Positions 46,212 through 55,202 are shown, counted from the stretch's first letter. The stretch: DNA of 64,000 nucleotides from Novosphingobium pokkalii (GCF_014652855.1 NZ_BMZP01000019.1:1-64000), one strand, 5' to 3'. Numbers and translations are program-made. Notes: generated by a model from the letters alone, not told the origin.

Positions 46212-46969
46212 ATGACGCTTCACGCATCTGGACCGCTGCCCTGCTGGTGATCGGCGACGAGATTCTCTCGGGCCGGACCCACGACAAGAACATTGCCCAG
46301 GTGGCCACCTGGCTCAATGTCCAGGGCATCCGCCTCAAGGAAGTGCGCGTGGTGGCCGATGACATGGCCGCCATTGTCGAGGCGGTGAATGCCCTGCGCG
46401 CCCGCAACGATTACCTGTTCACCACCGGCGGCATCGGCCCGACGCACGACGATATCACGGTGGATGCGGTGGCCGCGGCGCTGGGCGTGGAGGTGGTGAT
46501 CCATCCCGATGCCCGCGCCATGCTGGAAGCCTATTACGCCCCGCGCGGCGGCGTGAACGAAGCACGCCTGCGCATGGCGCGCGTGCCGGCCGGGGCCAGT
46601 CTAATCGAAAACGCGCTGTCGGGCGCGCCCGGCATTGCCGTGGCCAATATCCACCTGCTCGCCGGCGTGCCCCATATCGCCGCCGAAATGCTCGCCGCCT
46701 TGACCGGCAAGCTCGAAGGCGGGTTGCCGGTGCTCTCTGCCACGATCGGCTGCTGGGTAACGGAAAGCGAAGTGGCCGACCTGCTGCGCGAGACCGAACA
46801 GACCCACGCCGGTTGCCAGATCGGATCGTACCCGTTCTTCCGCGAAGGCCGGGTGGGCGCCAATTTCGTGATCCGCTCTATCGACCAGCGCGTGATCGAT
46901 GCCTGCGCGGCAGACCTGGTGGCGGGCCTTGGCGCCTTGGGCCGCACGGGCGTACCCGGCGGAATCTGA
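46208..46969 (+). CDS. CinA-like molybdopterin-binding domain protein
   Basis: 253 residues, only the N-terminal MoCF-biosynthesis-like (MoaB/MogA fold) domain of CinA: VIGDEILSGRTHDKN, TTGGIGPTHDD and VGANFVIRS segments. The C-terminal amidase domain of full CinA is absent. This short form is common in alphaproteobacteria. ATG at 46208 overlaps the stop of the flavoprotein gene (ATGA), so translation is coupled. A role in nucleotide repair (ADP-ribose) or cofactor handling is inferred from the family. Confidence 0.88.
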   Translation: MNDASRIWTAALLVIGDEILSGRTHDKNIAQVATWLNVQGIRLKEVRVVADDMAAIVEAVNALRARNDYLFTTGGIGPTHDDITVDAVAAALGVEVVIHPDARAMLEAYYAPRGGVNEARLRMARVPAGASLIENALSGAPGIAVANIHLLAGVPHIAAEMLAALTGKLEGGLPVLSATIGCWVTESEVADLLRETEQTHAGCQIGSYPFFREGRVGANFVIRSIDQRVIDACAADLVAGLGALGRTGVPGGI

Positions 46970-47063
46970 CCGAAACCGACAGAATTTTCCCTAGACTGTC
47001 CGGGCACTTCCGGCATTATCCGGTTGCGGCGCGGCGGATACCGTGCCTGGCAGGGGGATAGAC

Positions 47064-49133
47064 TTGAGCAGATGCAGGGAATGGGCCGCAGCGGCCTGGC
47101 TGGCGGCAGGATCGGGTCTTGCCCTCACCGCCGCAACGGCACAGGCCGCCGGCGTGCGCGAAGTGATCGTGGCCGATCCGGCGCCCTGGACGCTGCCGCC
47201 GCCAGCCCCTTCCGCCACGCCGCCTTCGGCCCAAGCGGCGCTGGCCGTGATCTACAACGATACGCAGTACATGGCCGGGGCCGAAGGGCTCCAGGTCTAT
47301 TCCGCCGTGCGCTATCGCATTACCAAGCCGGAAGGCCTGGCCGCAGGCAACCTCACGCTCACCTGGTCTCCCGATGCGGGCAGCATGGTGCTGCACCGCC
47401 TGCGGGTGATCCACGGCGGGACCACCCGCGACCTCACCCGCAGCGCGAAATTCGCGGTGATGCAACGCGAACAGAACCTGGAACTGGCCGCGCTCGATGG
47501 CCGCTTGACCGCCGCCTACCAGATTCCCGGGCTGGAAGTGGGTGACGAGGTGGAACTGGCCACCACGCTCACCAGCAAGGACCCGACGCTTGCCGATGCG
47601 CGCGGCGATCTCTATCTGCTGCCCCAGGCCAGTTCCACCGGGACGTACCGGCTGCGCGTTGCCTGGCCGCAGGACCACCCGCTGCGCTGGCAGGCGACGC
47701 CGGACGTGAAGCCTGCACCGTTTCCCGCCGGGGGCAAGCTGGCGGGGATTGCCGTGGAAATGCACGATCCCGAGCCACCGGCCGATGTGCCGACCGGCGC
47801 GCCGCCGCGCTATGGCTGGCGCCGCCTGGTGGAATTCACCAACTATGCCAGTTGGCCCGATTTCTCCCGCCGGCTGTTCCCGCTCTATGACAAGGCCACG
47901 CGCCTGCGCGCCGACAGCCCGCTCAAGGCCGAGATCGCGCGGATCGCGGCCGCCTCGCCCGATCCGGCAACGCGCGCGGCCGCCGCGCTGCGCCTGGTGG
48001 AAGAGCAGGTGCGCTATGTCTACGTGGGCATGGATGGTGCCAACCTTACCCCGGCCGATGCCGATGTGACCTGGCAGCGCCGGTTTGGCGACTGCAAGGG
48101 CAAGACCGTGCTGCTGCTGGCCCTGCTGCACGGTCTGGGGATCGAGGCGGAGCCACTGCTGATCCAGACCAAGGGTGGTGACGGGCTGGCCGATCGCCTG
48201 CCCAACGCAGGGCTGTTCGATCACGTGGTGGTGCGCGCCACGATTGCCCAAAAGCCGATCCTGCTCGACGGTACGCGGCTGGGCGATCGCTCGCTCGCCC
48301 TGATCCTGCCGCCGCCCTGGCGCCAGGCCCTGCCGATCACCCGCGAGGGCGCGCCGGTGCTGACCCTGCCCGCGCCACCGCCCACGCTGGCGCGCGCCAT
48401 CGCAGTGCTGGATATCGACGCCAGCGCCGGCAGGAACGCCCGCGCCAAAGTGCGCGCGCGGCATATCCTGCGCGGCGACCAGGCGCTGGCGATCCGCAGC
48501 TACCTGTCCAGCCTGCCGGCCGTGGATGCCGAGCGCGCGCTGCGCAAGTATTGGCAGGCGCAGGAGAACTGGCTGGTGACCGACAAAGTGGCGTGGGACA
48601 TCGACGATGCCCACGGCGCCGTGGTGCTGAGCGCGCAGGGGCTGGGCGACATGGACTGGGAAGAGCTGGATGGGGGCAGCCATCGCTACACCCTGCCCGG
48701 CGCCGGCTTCAATCCGCCCGAGCGGTTGCGCCGCCCGGCGGATCAGGACCAGACCTTGCCCTATGAAACCGATTATCCCGCGTTCCGCTGCTGGGTGACC
48801 ACCGTGCGCCTGCCGGCGCCCGGTGACACGGAGATGTGGCGCTATCACGCCGCGCCGGTCAACCGCTCGCTGGGTGGCGTGGCCTATTGGCGCCAGGCCG
48901 GGCTGACCGGCAACGTGATGCGCACGGTGATGAGCCGGCGCGTACTGTTGCCCGAAGTGAGCGCCGCGCAAGCCGCCGAGCTCAACCGCCAGATCCCCGG
49001 TTTCGACAACGACATGTCCTCGGTCTATGACCAGCCCCTGTTCAAGGGGGCGCAGCGGCCCAAGGACGATCCCGCGCCCTTTGCCGACGATACCGACTGG
49101 CTGGCGGCCAAGACGCCCTGCACCGCGCCATGA
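47064..49133 (+). CDS. Exported DUF3857 / transglutaminase-like protein
   Basis: 689 residues from a TTG at 47064 with AGGGGG 6 bp upstream; GTG 47043 is the alternative. A signal peptide ends near AATAQAAG. DUF3857 domain in the first half (VYSAVRYRITKPEG) and a transglutaminase-like core with catalytic Cys in FGDCKGKTVLLLALL and His in LFDHVVV. The fold is used for peptide or protein cross-linking or cleavage. Coupled to the next lipoprotein gene by a 4-bp overlap. No partner pathway is obvious. Confidence 0.86.
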   Translation: MSRCREWAAAAWLAAGSGLALTAATAQAAGVREVIVADPAPWTLPPPAPSATPPSAQAALAVIYNDTQYMAGAEGLQVYSAVRYRITKPEGLAAGNLTLTWSPDAGSMVLHRLRVIHGGTTRDLTRSAKFAVMQREQNLELAALDGRLTAAYQIPGLEVGDEVELATTLTSKDPTLADARGDLYLLPQASSTGTYRLRVAWPQDHPLRWQATPDVKPAPFPAGGKLAGIAVEMHDPEPPADVPTGAPPRYGWRRLVEFTNYASWPDFSRRLFPLYDKATRLRADSPLKAEIARIAAASPDPATRAAAALRLVEEQVRYVYVGMDGANLTPADADVTWQRRFGDCKGKTVLLLALLHGLGIEAEPLLIQTKGGDGLADRLPNAGLFDHVVVRATIAQKPILLDGTRLGDRSLALILPPPWRQALPITREGAPVLTLPAPPPTLARAIAVLDIDASAGRNARAKVRARHILRGDQALAIRSYLSSLPAVDAERALRKYWQAQENWLVTDKVAWDIDDAHGAVVLSAQGLGDMDWEELDGGSHRYTLPGAGFNPPERLRRPADQDQTLPYETDYPAFRCWVTTVRLPAPGDTEMWRYHAAPVNRSLGGVAYWRQAGLTGNVMRTVMSRRVLLPEVSAAQAAELNRQIPGFDNDMSSVYDQPLFKGAQRPKDDPAPFADDTDWLAAKTPCTAP

Positions 49134-49687
49134 GGAGCGTGGCAGCCCTGCTGGCCACGTTGGCTCTTGTCGGTTGCGTGCCGGCGCGGCTGCCGGCGCT
49201 GGAAGCGACTCTGGCCGCGCAGCCCAGCGCCACGGCCGCGCTGACGCAGTGGTGCGCCGCCGGGCATCTGGCCGATCCTGCCACGATTCGCGCCCTGGCC
49301 GATCGCACACCGCGCCCGGCGCCCGACAGCGTGCGCGCCGCGCTCGGGGTTGGCGCGACAGAGCCGCTGGGCTTTCGCCACGTGCGCCTGGCCTGTGGTA
49401 ACGTCGTCCTGTCCGATGCGCAGAACTGGTTCGTGCCGGCGCGCCTGACCCCGGCGATGAACACAACGCTGGCGCAGACCGACACTCCGTTCGGCACGGT
49501 GGTGACGCCGCTGCACTTCACGCGCGCGCGCCTGGCTGCGCGGCGCGGGCGCATGGCGGAATGCCCGGCAGGCACGGTGCTGTCACACCGCGCGGTGCTG
49601 CGCCGGCCCGATGGCCTGGCGATCAGCCTGGTGGTGGAATGCTATACCCGCGCCAGCGTTCAGACTCCGCCTGCTTCGCTGCGTTGA
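49130..49687 (+). CDS. Putative lipoprotein, chorismate-lyase-like
   Basis: 185 residues. A lipobox LALVGC at the N-terminus suggests a lipoprotein. The middle region (LSDAQNWFVPARLTPAMN, DTPFGTVVTPL, HFTRARL) resembles the chorismate lyase/UTRA fold with the TDTPFG segment. The ATG overlaps the upstream stop by 4 bp. The family match is from memory of the motif pattern, so moderate. It overlaps the convergent FUSC gene by 28 bp. Confidence 0.55.
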   Translation: MRSVAALLATLALVGCVPARLPALEATLAAQPSATAALTQWCAAGHLADPATIRALADRTPRPAPDSVRAALGVGATEPLGFRHVRLACGNVVLSDAQNWFVPARLTPAMNTTLAQTDTPFGTVVTPLHFTRARLAARRGRMAECPAGTVLSHRAVLRRPDGLAISLVVECYTRASVQTPPASLR

Positions 49688-50787
49688 GCGGCAGCGGGCG
49701 TTGTGACAGCGCCGCGCACCTTTGACAGGGCCGCGCCCAGCAGCAGCACGGGTTCGAGCACGGCCATGCCCACCAGGATGCCGATCAGCCGGTCATAGCC
49801 GGGCGCGATATGCGCCGCGTCCCAGCTATCGGGCACCAGCACGACCAGCACGGCCAGGGTAAACTGCGTGCCGACATAGCCGCGCCCATGGTTGCCGTTT
49901 TCCAGGTGCCGCCCCCAGGCCACGCCCAGCGCGGTACCCAGCAGCATCAGCGCGGCGCGCGCCGGCCCGTGCAGCAAGGCCGCCAGCCCCAGCACCAGCG
50001 CCGCCAGCGCCCCGCCGGCGAGACAGCCAAGCAGGCGATACCACAGGCGGCGGCTGACCTGGCGCAGGCCATTGGGGCCATCCACTGCCGTCACCGGGAT
50101 GAGCATGACCGCCATGATGGTGATCGCGCCGGAAACCAGCGAGGGCAGATCCCACTGCGTCGCCAGGCCCAGCAGCAGCGCCAGCGCCAGCCCGCCGCGC
50201 GCGCCGTGCAGCATCGCATCGGGACGCCAGCCCACCCCCTGCGGCTTGGGCGCGCGGATCGCCGGCCAGCGGCGGCGCAGCGTCCAGGCCGAAGCGAGGC
50301 TCACCGCCATGCAGGCCGCCGTACCGGCCAGCGTCTCGATCATCCGCATCACCGCAAAAGCGCGCGGATCGGCGAGCGGCAGCGCCACGCGATCGTAGAG
50401 CATCATCGCAAAGGTCAGGCCCATGAACAGCCAGGCATAGGCATGGCGCGCGGTGATCGCGCCATAGAGGCTGATCGTGCCAGCCAGCGCCATGGCCAGG
50501 GCCAGCACCGGCATGCTGGTGCCCAGCGGGCTTTCCAGCACGGCCAGGCAGGCCAGCGCGCCGGCCGCGGTGCCGATGATCCGCAACAGGGAACGCCGCA
50601 GCGTTTCCAGCGGATGGCCGCGCATGACCATATAGCCGGTGAACGCCGCCCACGAGACATGGGTGGCGCCGATCACGTGGGCCAGCAGGATCGCCAACAG
50701 GACCGAGGCCACGCATTCGGCCTCGTCCACCAGGCGCGGCGCCAAGGGATCGGGTGTGGGGTCGACAGGGGAAACAGGAACGGTCAC
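49660..50787 (-). CDS. FUSC-family membrane protein
   Basis: 375 residues with two blocks of hydrophobic helices (SVLLAILLAHVIGATHVSWA; TISLYGAITARHAYAWLF; GGLALALLLGLATQ; ALGLAALLHGP). The pattern matches the FUSC/aromatic-acid-efflux (YccS/AaeB-like) family, in which a membrane pump part of about 200 residues repeats. It probably exports hydrophobic acids; no accessory periplasmic adaptor gene is next to it. Tail-to-tail overlap of 28 bp with the lipoprotein gene. Confidence 0.8.
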   Translation of the reverse strand: MTVPVSPVDPTPDPLAPRLVDEAECVASVLLAILLAHVIGATHVSWAAFTGYMVMRGHPLETLRRSLLRIIGTAAGALACLAVLESPLGTSMPVLALAMALAGTISLYGAITARHAYAWLFMGLTFAMMLYDRVALPLADPRAFAVMRMIETLAGTAACMAVSLASAWTLRRRWPAIRAPKPQGVGWRPDAMLHGARGGLALALLLGLATQWDLPSLVSGAITIMAVMLIPVTAVDGPNGLRQVSRRLWYRLLGCLAGGALAALVLGLAALLHGPARAALMLLGTALGVAWGRHLENGNHGRGYVGTQFTLAVLVVLVPDSWDAAHIAPGYDRLIGILVGMAVLEPVLLLGAALSKVRGAVTTPAAAQRSEAGGV

Positions 50788-50811
50788 GCCATGTGCCTAG
50801 CCCAAACGGAA

Positions 50812-50843
50812 AGGGGCCGGGAAGGCAAACCTTCCCGGCCCCT
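50812..50843 (-). terminator. Terminator of the rplK-rplA operon
   Basis: Perfect 14-bp stem AGGGGCCGGGAAGG / CCTTCCCGGCCCCT around a 4-nt loop, 30 bp after the rplA stop; on the minus strand it is followed by TTTCCGTTTGG. Confidence 0.85.
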
Positions 50844-50872
50844 GTATCCTTTTCGCCTTGGCGACTGGCGCC

Positions 50873-51574
50873 TTAGCTACCGTGAACCTGGGCCACGTCG
50901 ATCTTCAGGCCGGGGCCCATCGACGAGGACAGGCCGACCTTGCGGACATACTTGCCCTTGGCGCCCGACGGCTTGGCCTTGACGATCGCATCGACGAAAG
51001 CGTCGAAATTGGCGCGCAGCGCTTCGTTCGAGAACGAGAGCTTGCCGATGCCGCCATGGATGATCCCGGCCTTTTCGACGCGGAATTCGATCTGGCCGCT
51101 CTTGGCCGACTTCACGGCGTCCGCCACGTTCGGGGTCACGGTGCCCAGCTTCGGGTTCGGCATCAGGCCCTTGGGGCCCAGCACCTTGCCGAGACGGCCG
51201 ACCAGGCCCATCATGTCGGGCGTGGCGATCACGCGACCGTAGTCGAGGTTGCCGGCCTGCATGTCTTCCAGCAGGTCTTCGGCGCCCACGCGGTCGGCAC
51301 CGGCGGCCAGCGCCGCTTCGGCCTTGTCGCCACGGGCGAACACGGCAACCTTGACGTCCTTGCCGGTGCCCGAGGGCAGGCTGACCATGCCACGAACCAT
51401 CTGGTCGGCGTGACGCGGGTCAACGCCCAGGTTCAGCGACACTTCGAGCGATTCGTCGAACTTGGCGCTCTTGAGGTCCTTGAGCAACTGGATGGCTTCA
51501 TCCACGCCGTAGAGCTTCTGGTTGTCGCCCAGCTTCTCGACGAGAGCCTTCTGCTTCTTGGTCTGCTTTGCCAT
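50873..51574 (-). CDS. rplA: 50S ribosomal protein L1
   Basis: 233 residues, normal length. The L1 signature is visible around GKVLGPKGLMPNPKLGTVT, with MAKQTKKQK at the start (51574). It binds 23S rRNA at the stalk and can repress its own operon. It is followed by a terminator instead of rplJ/rplL, so this operon is just rplK-rplA. Confidence 0.97.
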   Translation of the reverse strand: MAKQTKKQKALVEKLGDNQKLYGVDEAIQLLKDLKSAKFDESLEVSLNLGVDPRHADQMVRGMVSLPSGTGKDVKVAVFARGDKAEAALAAGADRVGAEDLLEDMQAGNLDYGRVIATPDMMGLVGRLGKVLGPKGLMPNPKLGTVTPNVADAVKSAKSGQIEFRVEKAGIIHGGIGKLSFSNEALRANFDAFVDAIVKAKPSGAKGKYVRKVGLSSSMGPGLKIDVAQVHGS

Positions 51575-51578
51575 CGGA

Positions 51579-52010
51579 TCAGCCCTCCACAACCTGCAAG
51601 CCCATCGAACGGGCGGAGCCTTCGATGATCTTCGCGGCCTGCTGGATATCGTTCGCGTTCAGGTCCTTCATCTTGGCCTGGGCGATTTCTTCCAACTGCG
51701 AGCGCTTGATGGTGCCGGCCGAAGCCTTGCCCGGAGTCTTCGAGCCCGACTTGATGCCCACGGCCTTCTTGATGAAGTAGGTGGCGGGCGGAGTCTTGGT
51801 CACGAACGTGAACGAGCGGTCCGCATAGACCGTGATCACGGTCGGCAGCGGCGTGCCCTTTTCGATTTCCTGGGTGGCTGCGTTGAATTCCTTGCAGAAA
51901 CCCATGATGTTCACACCGCGCTGACCCAGCGCGGGGCCGATCGGCGGCGAAGGCTTGGCTTCGCCGGCATTGATCTGCAGCTTGATGTAGCCTTCGATCT
52001 TCTTGGCCAT
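51579..52010 (-). CDS. rplK: 50S ribosomal protein L11
   Basis: 143 residues. Characteristic start MAKKIEGYIKLQINAGEAKPSPPIGPALGQRGVNIMGFCKEFN and C-terminal RNA-binding domain ending MGLQVVEG. It forms the GTPase-associated centre. 4 bp before rplA. Confidence 0.97.
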   Translation of the reverse strand: MAKKIEGYIKLQINAGEAKPSPPIGPALGQRGVNIMGFCKEFNAATQEIEKGTPLPTVITVYADRSFTFVTKTPPATYFIKKAVGIKSGSKTPGKASAGTIKRSQLEEIAQAKMKDLNANDIQQAAKIIEGSARSMGLQVVEG

Positions 52011-52164
52011 GATGGCCTCCTTTCATCCTGTTGGGGCACAAGGCCCCGCAGAGTAAGCGGCAATAGCGAGCGGCACGAACCACTCTACCGCGCGGAATCG
52101 GGTGGGCATGGCCCACCGGAAGTGCGCGCCCATAGCAGGTTGCACCGCATTTGCAACTGCCGGG

Positions 52165-52201
52165 GAAAAGCAAACCGCCGCGCGGGCAGGCCCGGCGGCG
52201 G
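52165..52201 (-). terminator. Terminator-like hairpin after nusG
   Basis: On the minus strand CCGCCGCCGGGC pairs imperfectly with GCCCGCGCGGCGG, followed by TTTGCTTTT. The ~229-bp nusG-rplK gap also must contain the rplK promoter. Confidence 0.55.
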
Positions 52202-52239
52202 CTGGCTTGGACCACCGGGGCAAGGCGCCCCGGCAGCAA

Positions 52240-52776
52240 TCACTTGACCAGTTCGACCTCGTCGAAGCCCAGTTCCACCGGGGTGGCGCGGCCAAAGATC
52301 GAGACCGAGACCTTGACGCGGTGCTTGTCGAAATCGAGCTCTTCCACCACGCCGTTGAACGTGGCGAAGGGACCGGCGTTGACCTTGACCGAATCGCCGA
52401 TCTCGTAATCCACGGCGACCTGGCGGGCGGGCTGGGCCGCGGCCTGTTCGCGGGCGCCGAAATAGCGCGCGGCTTCCTTTTCGGAAATCGGCTGCGGCTT
52501 GCCGTTATGGCCGAGGAAGCCGGTGACCTTGGGCGTGTTCTTGACGAGGTGATAGATATCGTCGTTCATCGCCAGCTTGGCCAGCACGTAGCCCGGCATG
52601 AACTTGCGCTCCACCGAGACCTTCTTGCCACGCTTCACTTCGGTCACGGTTTCGGTGGGCACTTCCACCGCTTCGACCAGTTGCGACAGGCCAATGCGCT
52701 CGGCTTCGGCGATGATCGATTCGCGGACCTTGTTTTCAAAGCCGGAATAGGCGTGGATGATGTACCAGCGGGCCAT
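52240..52776 (-). CDS. nusG: Transcription termination/antitermination factor NusG
   Basis: 178 residues. N-terminal NGN domain (MARWYIIHAYSGFENKV) and C-terminal KOW domain (VKVNAGPFATFNGVVEELDFD). It couples RNA polymerase with Rho or S10. It lies between secE and rplK as in most bacteria. Confidence 0.97.
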   Translation of the reverse strand: MARWYIIHAYSGFENKVRESIIAEAERIGLSQLVEAVEVPTETVTEVKRGKKVSVERKFMPGYVLAKLAMNDDIYHLVKNTPKVTGFLGHNGKPQPISEKEAARYFGAREQAAAQPARQVAVDYEIGDSVKVNAGPFATFNGVVEELDFDKHRVKVSVSIFGRATPVELGFDEVELVK

Positions 52777-52808
52777 AATGCGTCTCTATGTGCGAAGGGG
52801 TCTACGGG

Positions 52809-53003
52809 TCAGGCCAGCTTGAGCAGCCACTGGACGATCATGCCGAACACGCTGTCGATGCCCAGGAAGAACACCGCCAGGATCAGCATCATGACGCCGA
52901 CGAAAATCGCCGTGGTGGTGGTTTCCTGGCGCGTGGGCCACACCACCTTGCGCGCTTCCGCCTTCACCTGATTGAAGAATTCGCCGGGGCTGGTCTTGGC
53001 CAT
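52809..53003 (-). CDS. secE: Preprotein translocase subunit SecE
   Basis: 64 residues. Amphipathic N-terminal helix (FFNQVKAEARKVVWPTRQET) and a single membrane helix (TAIFVGVMMLILAVFFLGID). Short SecE of the alphaproteobacterial type; it clamps SecY. It is 32 bp before nusG. Confidence 0.95.
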   Translation of the reverse strand: MAKTSPGEFFNQVKAEARKVVWPTRQETTTTAIFVGVMMLILAVFFLGIDSVFGMIVQWLLKLA

Positions 53004-53187
53004 TTTCCGTGCCGCCTTCGCTGCCTGAATGAATCTCGTCGCTTCCGCCTAGGGGCCATCGCCGCCCCGGACAGGTCCGGGAGGGGCAGGTCAAGGCTCC
53101 GATGTCGGAAGATGCAGCGTATCTAGGGCGAAGCGCGCCGCTTGGCAAGGGTGGACGACAGGCACGCCGTGGGCCGGGCGGCACAAT

Positions 53188-53231
53188 GCGAAAAAGGCCG
53201 CCAACCCGGTGGGGCTGGCGGCCTTTTTCGC
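53188..53231. terminator. Terminator hairpin between tRNA-Trp and secE
   Basis: A perfect 16-bp stem (53188-53203 with 53216-53231) with T-runs in both orientations (AAAAA / TTTTT). It ends the tRNA-Trp transcript. Confidence 0.85.
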
Positions 53232-53253
53232 GTCAGCCATCATCGCGCGATGA

Positions 53254-53329
53254 TGGCAGGAGTGGAGGGACTCGAACCCCCGGCCCTCGGTTTTGGAGAC
53301 CGATGCTCTACCAACTGAGCTACACTCCT
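53254..53329 (-). tRNA. tRNA-Trp (CCA anticodon)
   Basis: 76 nt. On the minus strand the 5' acceptor AGGAGTG pairs with CACTCCT, followed by G and encoded CCA; D arm with AGCTCAGTTGGTAGAGC; anticodon loop with CCA between CGGTCT and AACCG; T loop TTCGAGT. Upstream of secE as in many bacteria. Confidence 0.96.
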
Positions 53330-53398
53330 GTGCTGGTGACGGCCCCTTAGTGGGTTGACGCGGGCAGTGCAACCGGCGGATGAAGATTTTCAACCGTC

Positions 53399-54202
53399 AT
53401 GTTGCAAACCCACAGTTCCATCATCCCGCCCGATCTTCTGCTCAGGGCCTATCGTGCCGGGATCTTTCCCATGGCCGATAGCCGCGACGACCCTGAAATC
53501 TATTGGGTGGAGCCGCGCCTGCGCGCGATCCTGCCGCTCGACGGGTTCCACTGCTCGCATTCGCTGGCGCGCACGCTGCGGCGCGGGCGCTTTGTGGTGA
53601 CCTGCAATGCGGCGTTCGATGCGGTGATCGATTCGTGCGCCGCGCCGCGCGCCGGGGCGCAGGATAGCTGGATTTCGCAGCGCATCCGCGACAGCTATCG
53701 CACGCTGCATGCCATGGGCCATGCTCATTCGATCGAGACCTGGGCGGTGGACGCGCAAGGCGAGCGCGCGCTGGTCGGCGGCCTTTATGGCGTGGGCTTT
53801 GCCCGCGTGTTCTGTGGCGAAAGCATGTTCAGCCGGCAGAGCGATGCCTCGAAAGTGGCGCTCGCCTGGCTGGTCGCCGCGCTGCGCCGGGCCGGGGCCA
53901 TGCTGCTCGATTGCCAGTTTTCCACACCCCATCTCGCCTCGCTGGGCGCGATCGAGATTCCCCAGGCCGAATACCTTGCCCTGCTGGACGAGGCCGGGCG
54001 TTATTCGGTGGTCGAATCGCCCGGCGTGCCGCCATCTTCCACCACCGGCGCGTCGTCGGCCGGTGCGGTATCGTCCGGCTCTGCGGCCGGAGCAGCGGGC
54101 TTGCCGGCCGGCTTTGCCGCGCTCCTGGCAGCAGCGGCCGAGGCGGGGCTGTCTTCCTCGCCGGGGAACTTCATCGCGCAGTCCTTGACCCAGACATCAT
54201 AG
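53399..54202 (+). CDS. aat: Leucyl/phenylalanyl-tRNA-protein transferase, with long tail
   Basis: 267 residues. Conserved segments PPDLLLRAYRAGIFPMA, YWVEPRLRAILPLDGFH, VGGLYGVGFARVFCGESMFSRQSDASK and QFSTPHLASLGAIEI are typical. It adds Leu/Phe to N-terminal Arg/Lys of proteins for ClpAP degradation (N-degron pathway). The family core ends near residue 203; the last ~64 residues are Ala/Ser/Gly-rich and read antisense through the convergent DUF2155 gene (202-bp overlap), so the normal stop was probably lost. Confidence 0.93.
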   Translation: MLQTHSSIIPPDLLLRAYRAGIFPMADSRDDPEIYWVEPRLRAILPLDGFHCSHSLARTLRRGRFVVTCNAAFDAVIDSCAAPRAGAQDSWISQRIRDSYRTLHAMGHAHSIETWAVDAQGERALVGGLYGVGFARVFCGESMFSRQSDASKVALAWLVAALRRAGAMLLDCQFSTPHLASLGAIEIPQAEYLALLDEAGRYSVVESPGVPPSSTTGASSAGAVSSGSAAGAAGLPAGFAALLAAAAEAGLSSSPGNFIAQSLTQTS

Positions 54203-54666
54203 ACCGGGTGCTCGACCACGTTGAGCGACGGTGAATTCTTGAACAGCCAGCCGGAAAAGACCTTGTGCCAGGTCAGCTTCTGCTCGGTGGTGGCGCGCTC
54301 TTCGACATAGAGCTGGACGAAGGCGCCGGTTTCGGCCGGATCCTCCCACGGCGCGGTGCGCTCGCAGGTGGCAAGGCGCACGATGGCATTGCCGATGCGC
54401 TTGGCCTCGCCCGAACGCAGCACGATATCCTGCGTGATGTTGTTGCGCTTGTTGAGGAAACCGAGCGTGGCGACGCGATCCTTGACCGGCGTGCCATAGT
54501 CGCTTTCGGCCGGGCCGCCACTGGCCGCCGGCATCGGGGCGGCAGCGGTGGCTTCCCCGGGAGGCGCGGTTTCCGCCGGTTCGCGGTTGCAGCCGGCCAG
54601 GGCGGCGGCCAGCAACAGCACGCCGCCGGCCCGCAAGACCGCAACCGACGGCGCGCGGATGGGCAT
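54001..54666 (-). CDS. DUF2155 lipoprotein-like protein
   Basis: 221 residues from the ATG at 54666. Lipobox LLLAAALAGC; core DRVATLGFLNKRNNITQDIVLRSGE to VYDVWVKDCAMKF matches DUF2155 proteins of alphaproteobacteria. The C-terminal ~50 residues are Ala/Pro/Asp-rich and overlap aat in antisense. It overlaps the NDUFA12 stop by 1 bp (TGATG). A role in the cell envelope is presumed; none is proven to me. Confidence 0.85.
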   Translation of the reverse strand: MPIRAPSVAVLRAGGVLLLAAALAGCNREPAETAPPGEATAAAPMPAASGGPAESDYGTPVKDRVATLGFLNKRNNITQDIVLRSGEAKRIGNAIVRLATCERTAPWEDPAETGAFVQLYVEERATTEQKLTWHKVFSGWLFKNSPSLNVVEHPVYDVWVKDCAMKFPGEEDSPASAAAARSAAKPAGKPAAPAAEPDDTAPADDAPVVEDGGTPGDSTTE

Positions 54667-55079
54667 CAGCCTTCGGGCGACCAGGCTTCGTAATCGCCGG
54701 TGGCGGCGGCGCGATGGCCGCCCCGCTCCAGCGCGCCCTGCGGGCGATAGGCCTTCGCCGTGCCGGTGGCATTGGGCGTGAATTCCACTTCCCAGATGCG
54801 CGGCGGCGGCAGGTTGCTTTCCGGCACGCCATCGAGCGAGCCGTGCAGCCAGCCATGCCATTCGGCCGGCACGCGGCTGGCATCGTTGGCGCCGTTGTAG
54901 ATCACCCAGCGGCGCTCGCGCCCCTGGAACGGGTGACCCTTGGGATAGGGCTTCTTGGCGCGGTAATACTTGTTGCCCTGGGCATCGTGACCCACCAGCT
55001 CGCCATGGCGCGCGCTGTCGAGCAGGGTGCCGAAGGTGGCGCCGTTCCACCAGGTGAAGATCTTGCCAAGAATGCTCAT
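54666..55079 (-). CDS. NADH dehydrogenase accessory subunit NDUFA12-like
   Basis: 137 residues. The motif GELVGHDAQGNKYYRAKK and RRWVIYNGANDASRVPAEWHGWLHG are the NDUFA12/B17.2 signature, found as an extra subunit of alphaproteobacterial complex I and mitochondria. ATG at 55079. It helps assembly or stability of the NADH:ubiquinone oxidoreductase at the membrane. Stop overlaps the DUF2155 start. Confidence 0.92.
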   Translation of the reverse strand: MSILGKIFTWWNGATFGTLLDSARHGELVGHDAQGNKYYRAKKPYPKGHPFQGRERRWVIYNGANDASRVPAEWHGWLHGSLDGVPESNLPPPRIWEVEFTPNATGTAKAYRPQGALERGGHRAAATGDYEAWSPEG

Positions 55080-55202
55080 GAAGCTCTTATTCCAGTTGCA
55101 GCCCGCCGCTGACGGGCCTTTCGCCCCTAGCGCCTGAAAGGGGGAGTCGGCAAGGGTGCTGTTGATCGCCGGTGAGGCTTGCAGACCCTTGCCGTGTGAC
55201 AC

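Noticed and set aside
47016..49466. An 816-residue minus-strand open frame
   Set aside because: Antisense of the DUF3857/transglutaminase gene, whose signal peptide and catalytic motifs prove the plus strand is coding.
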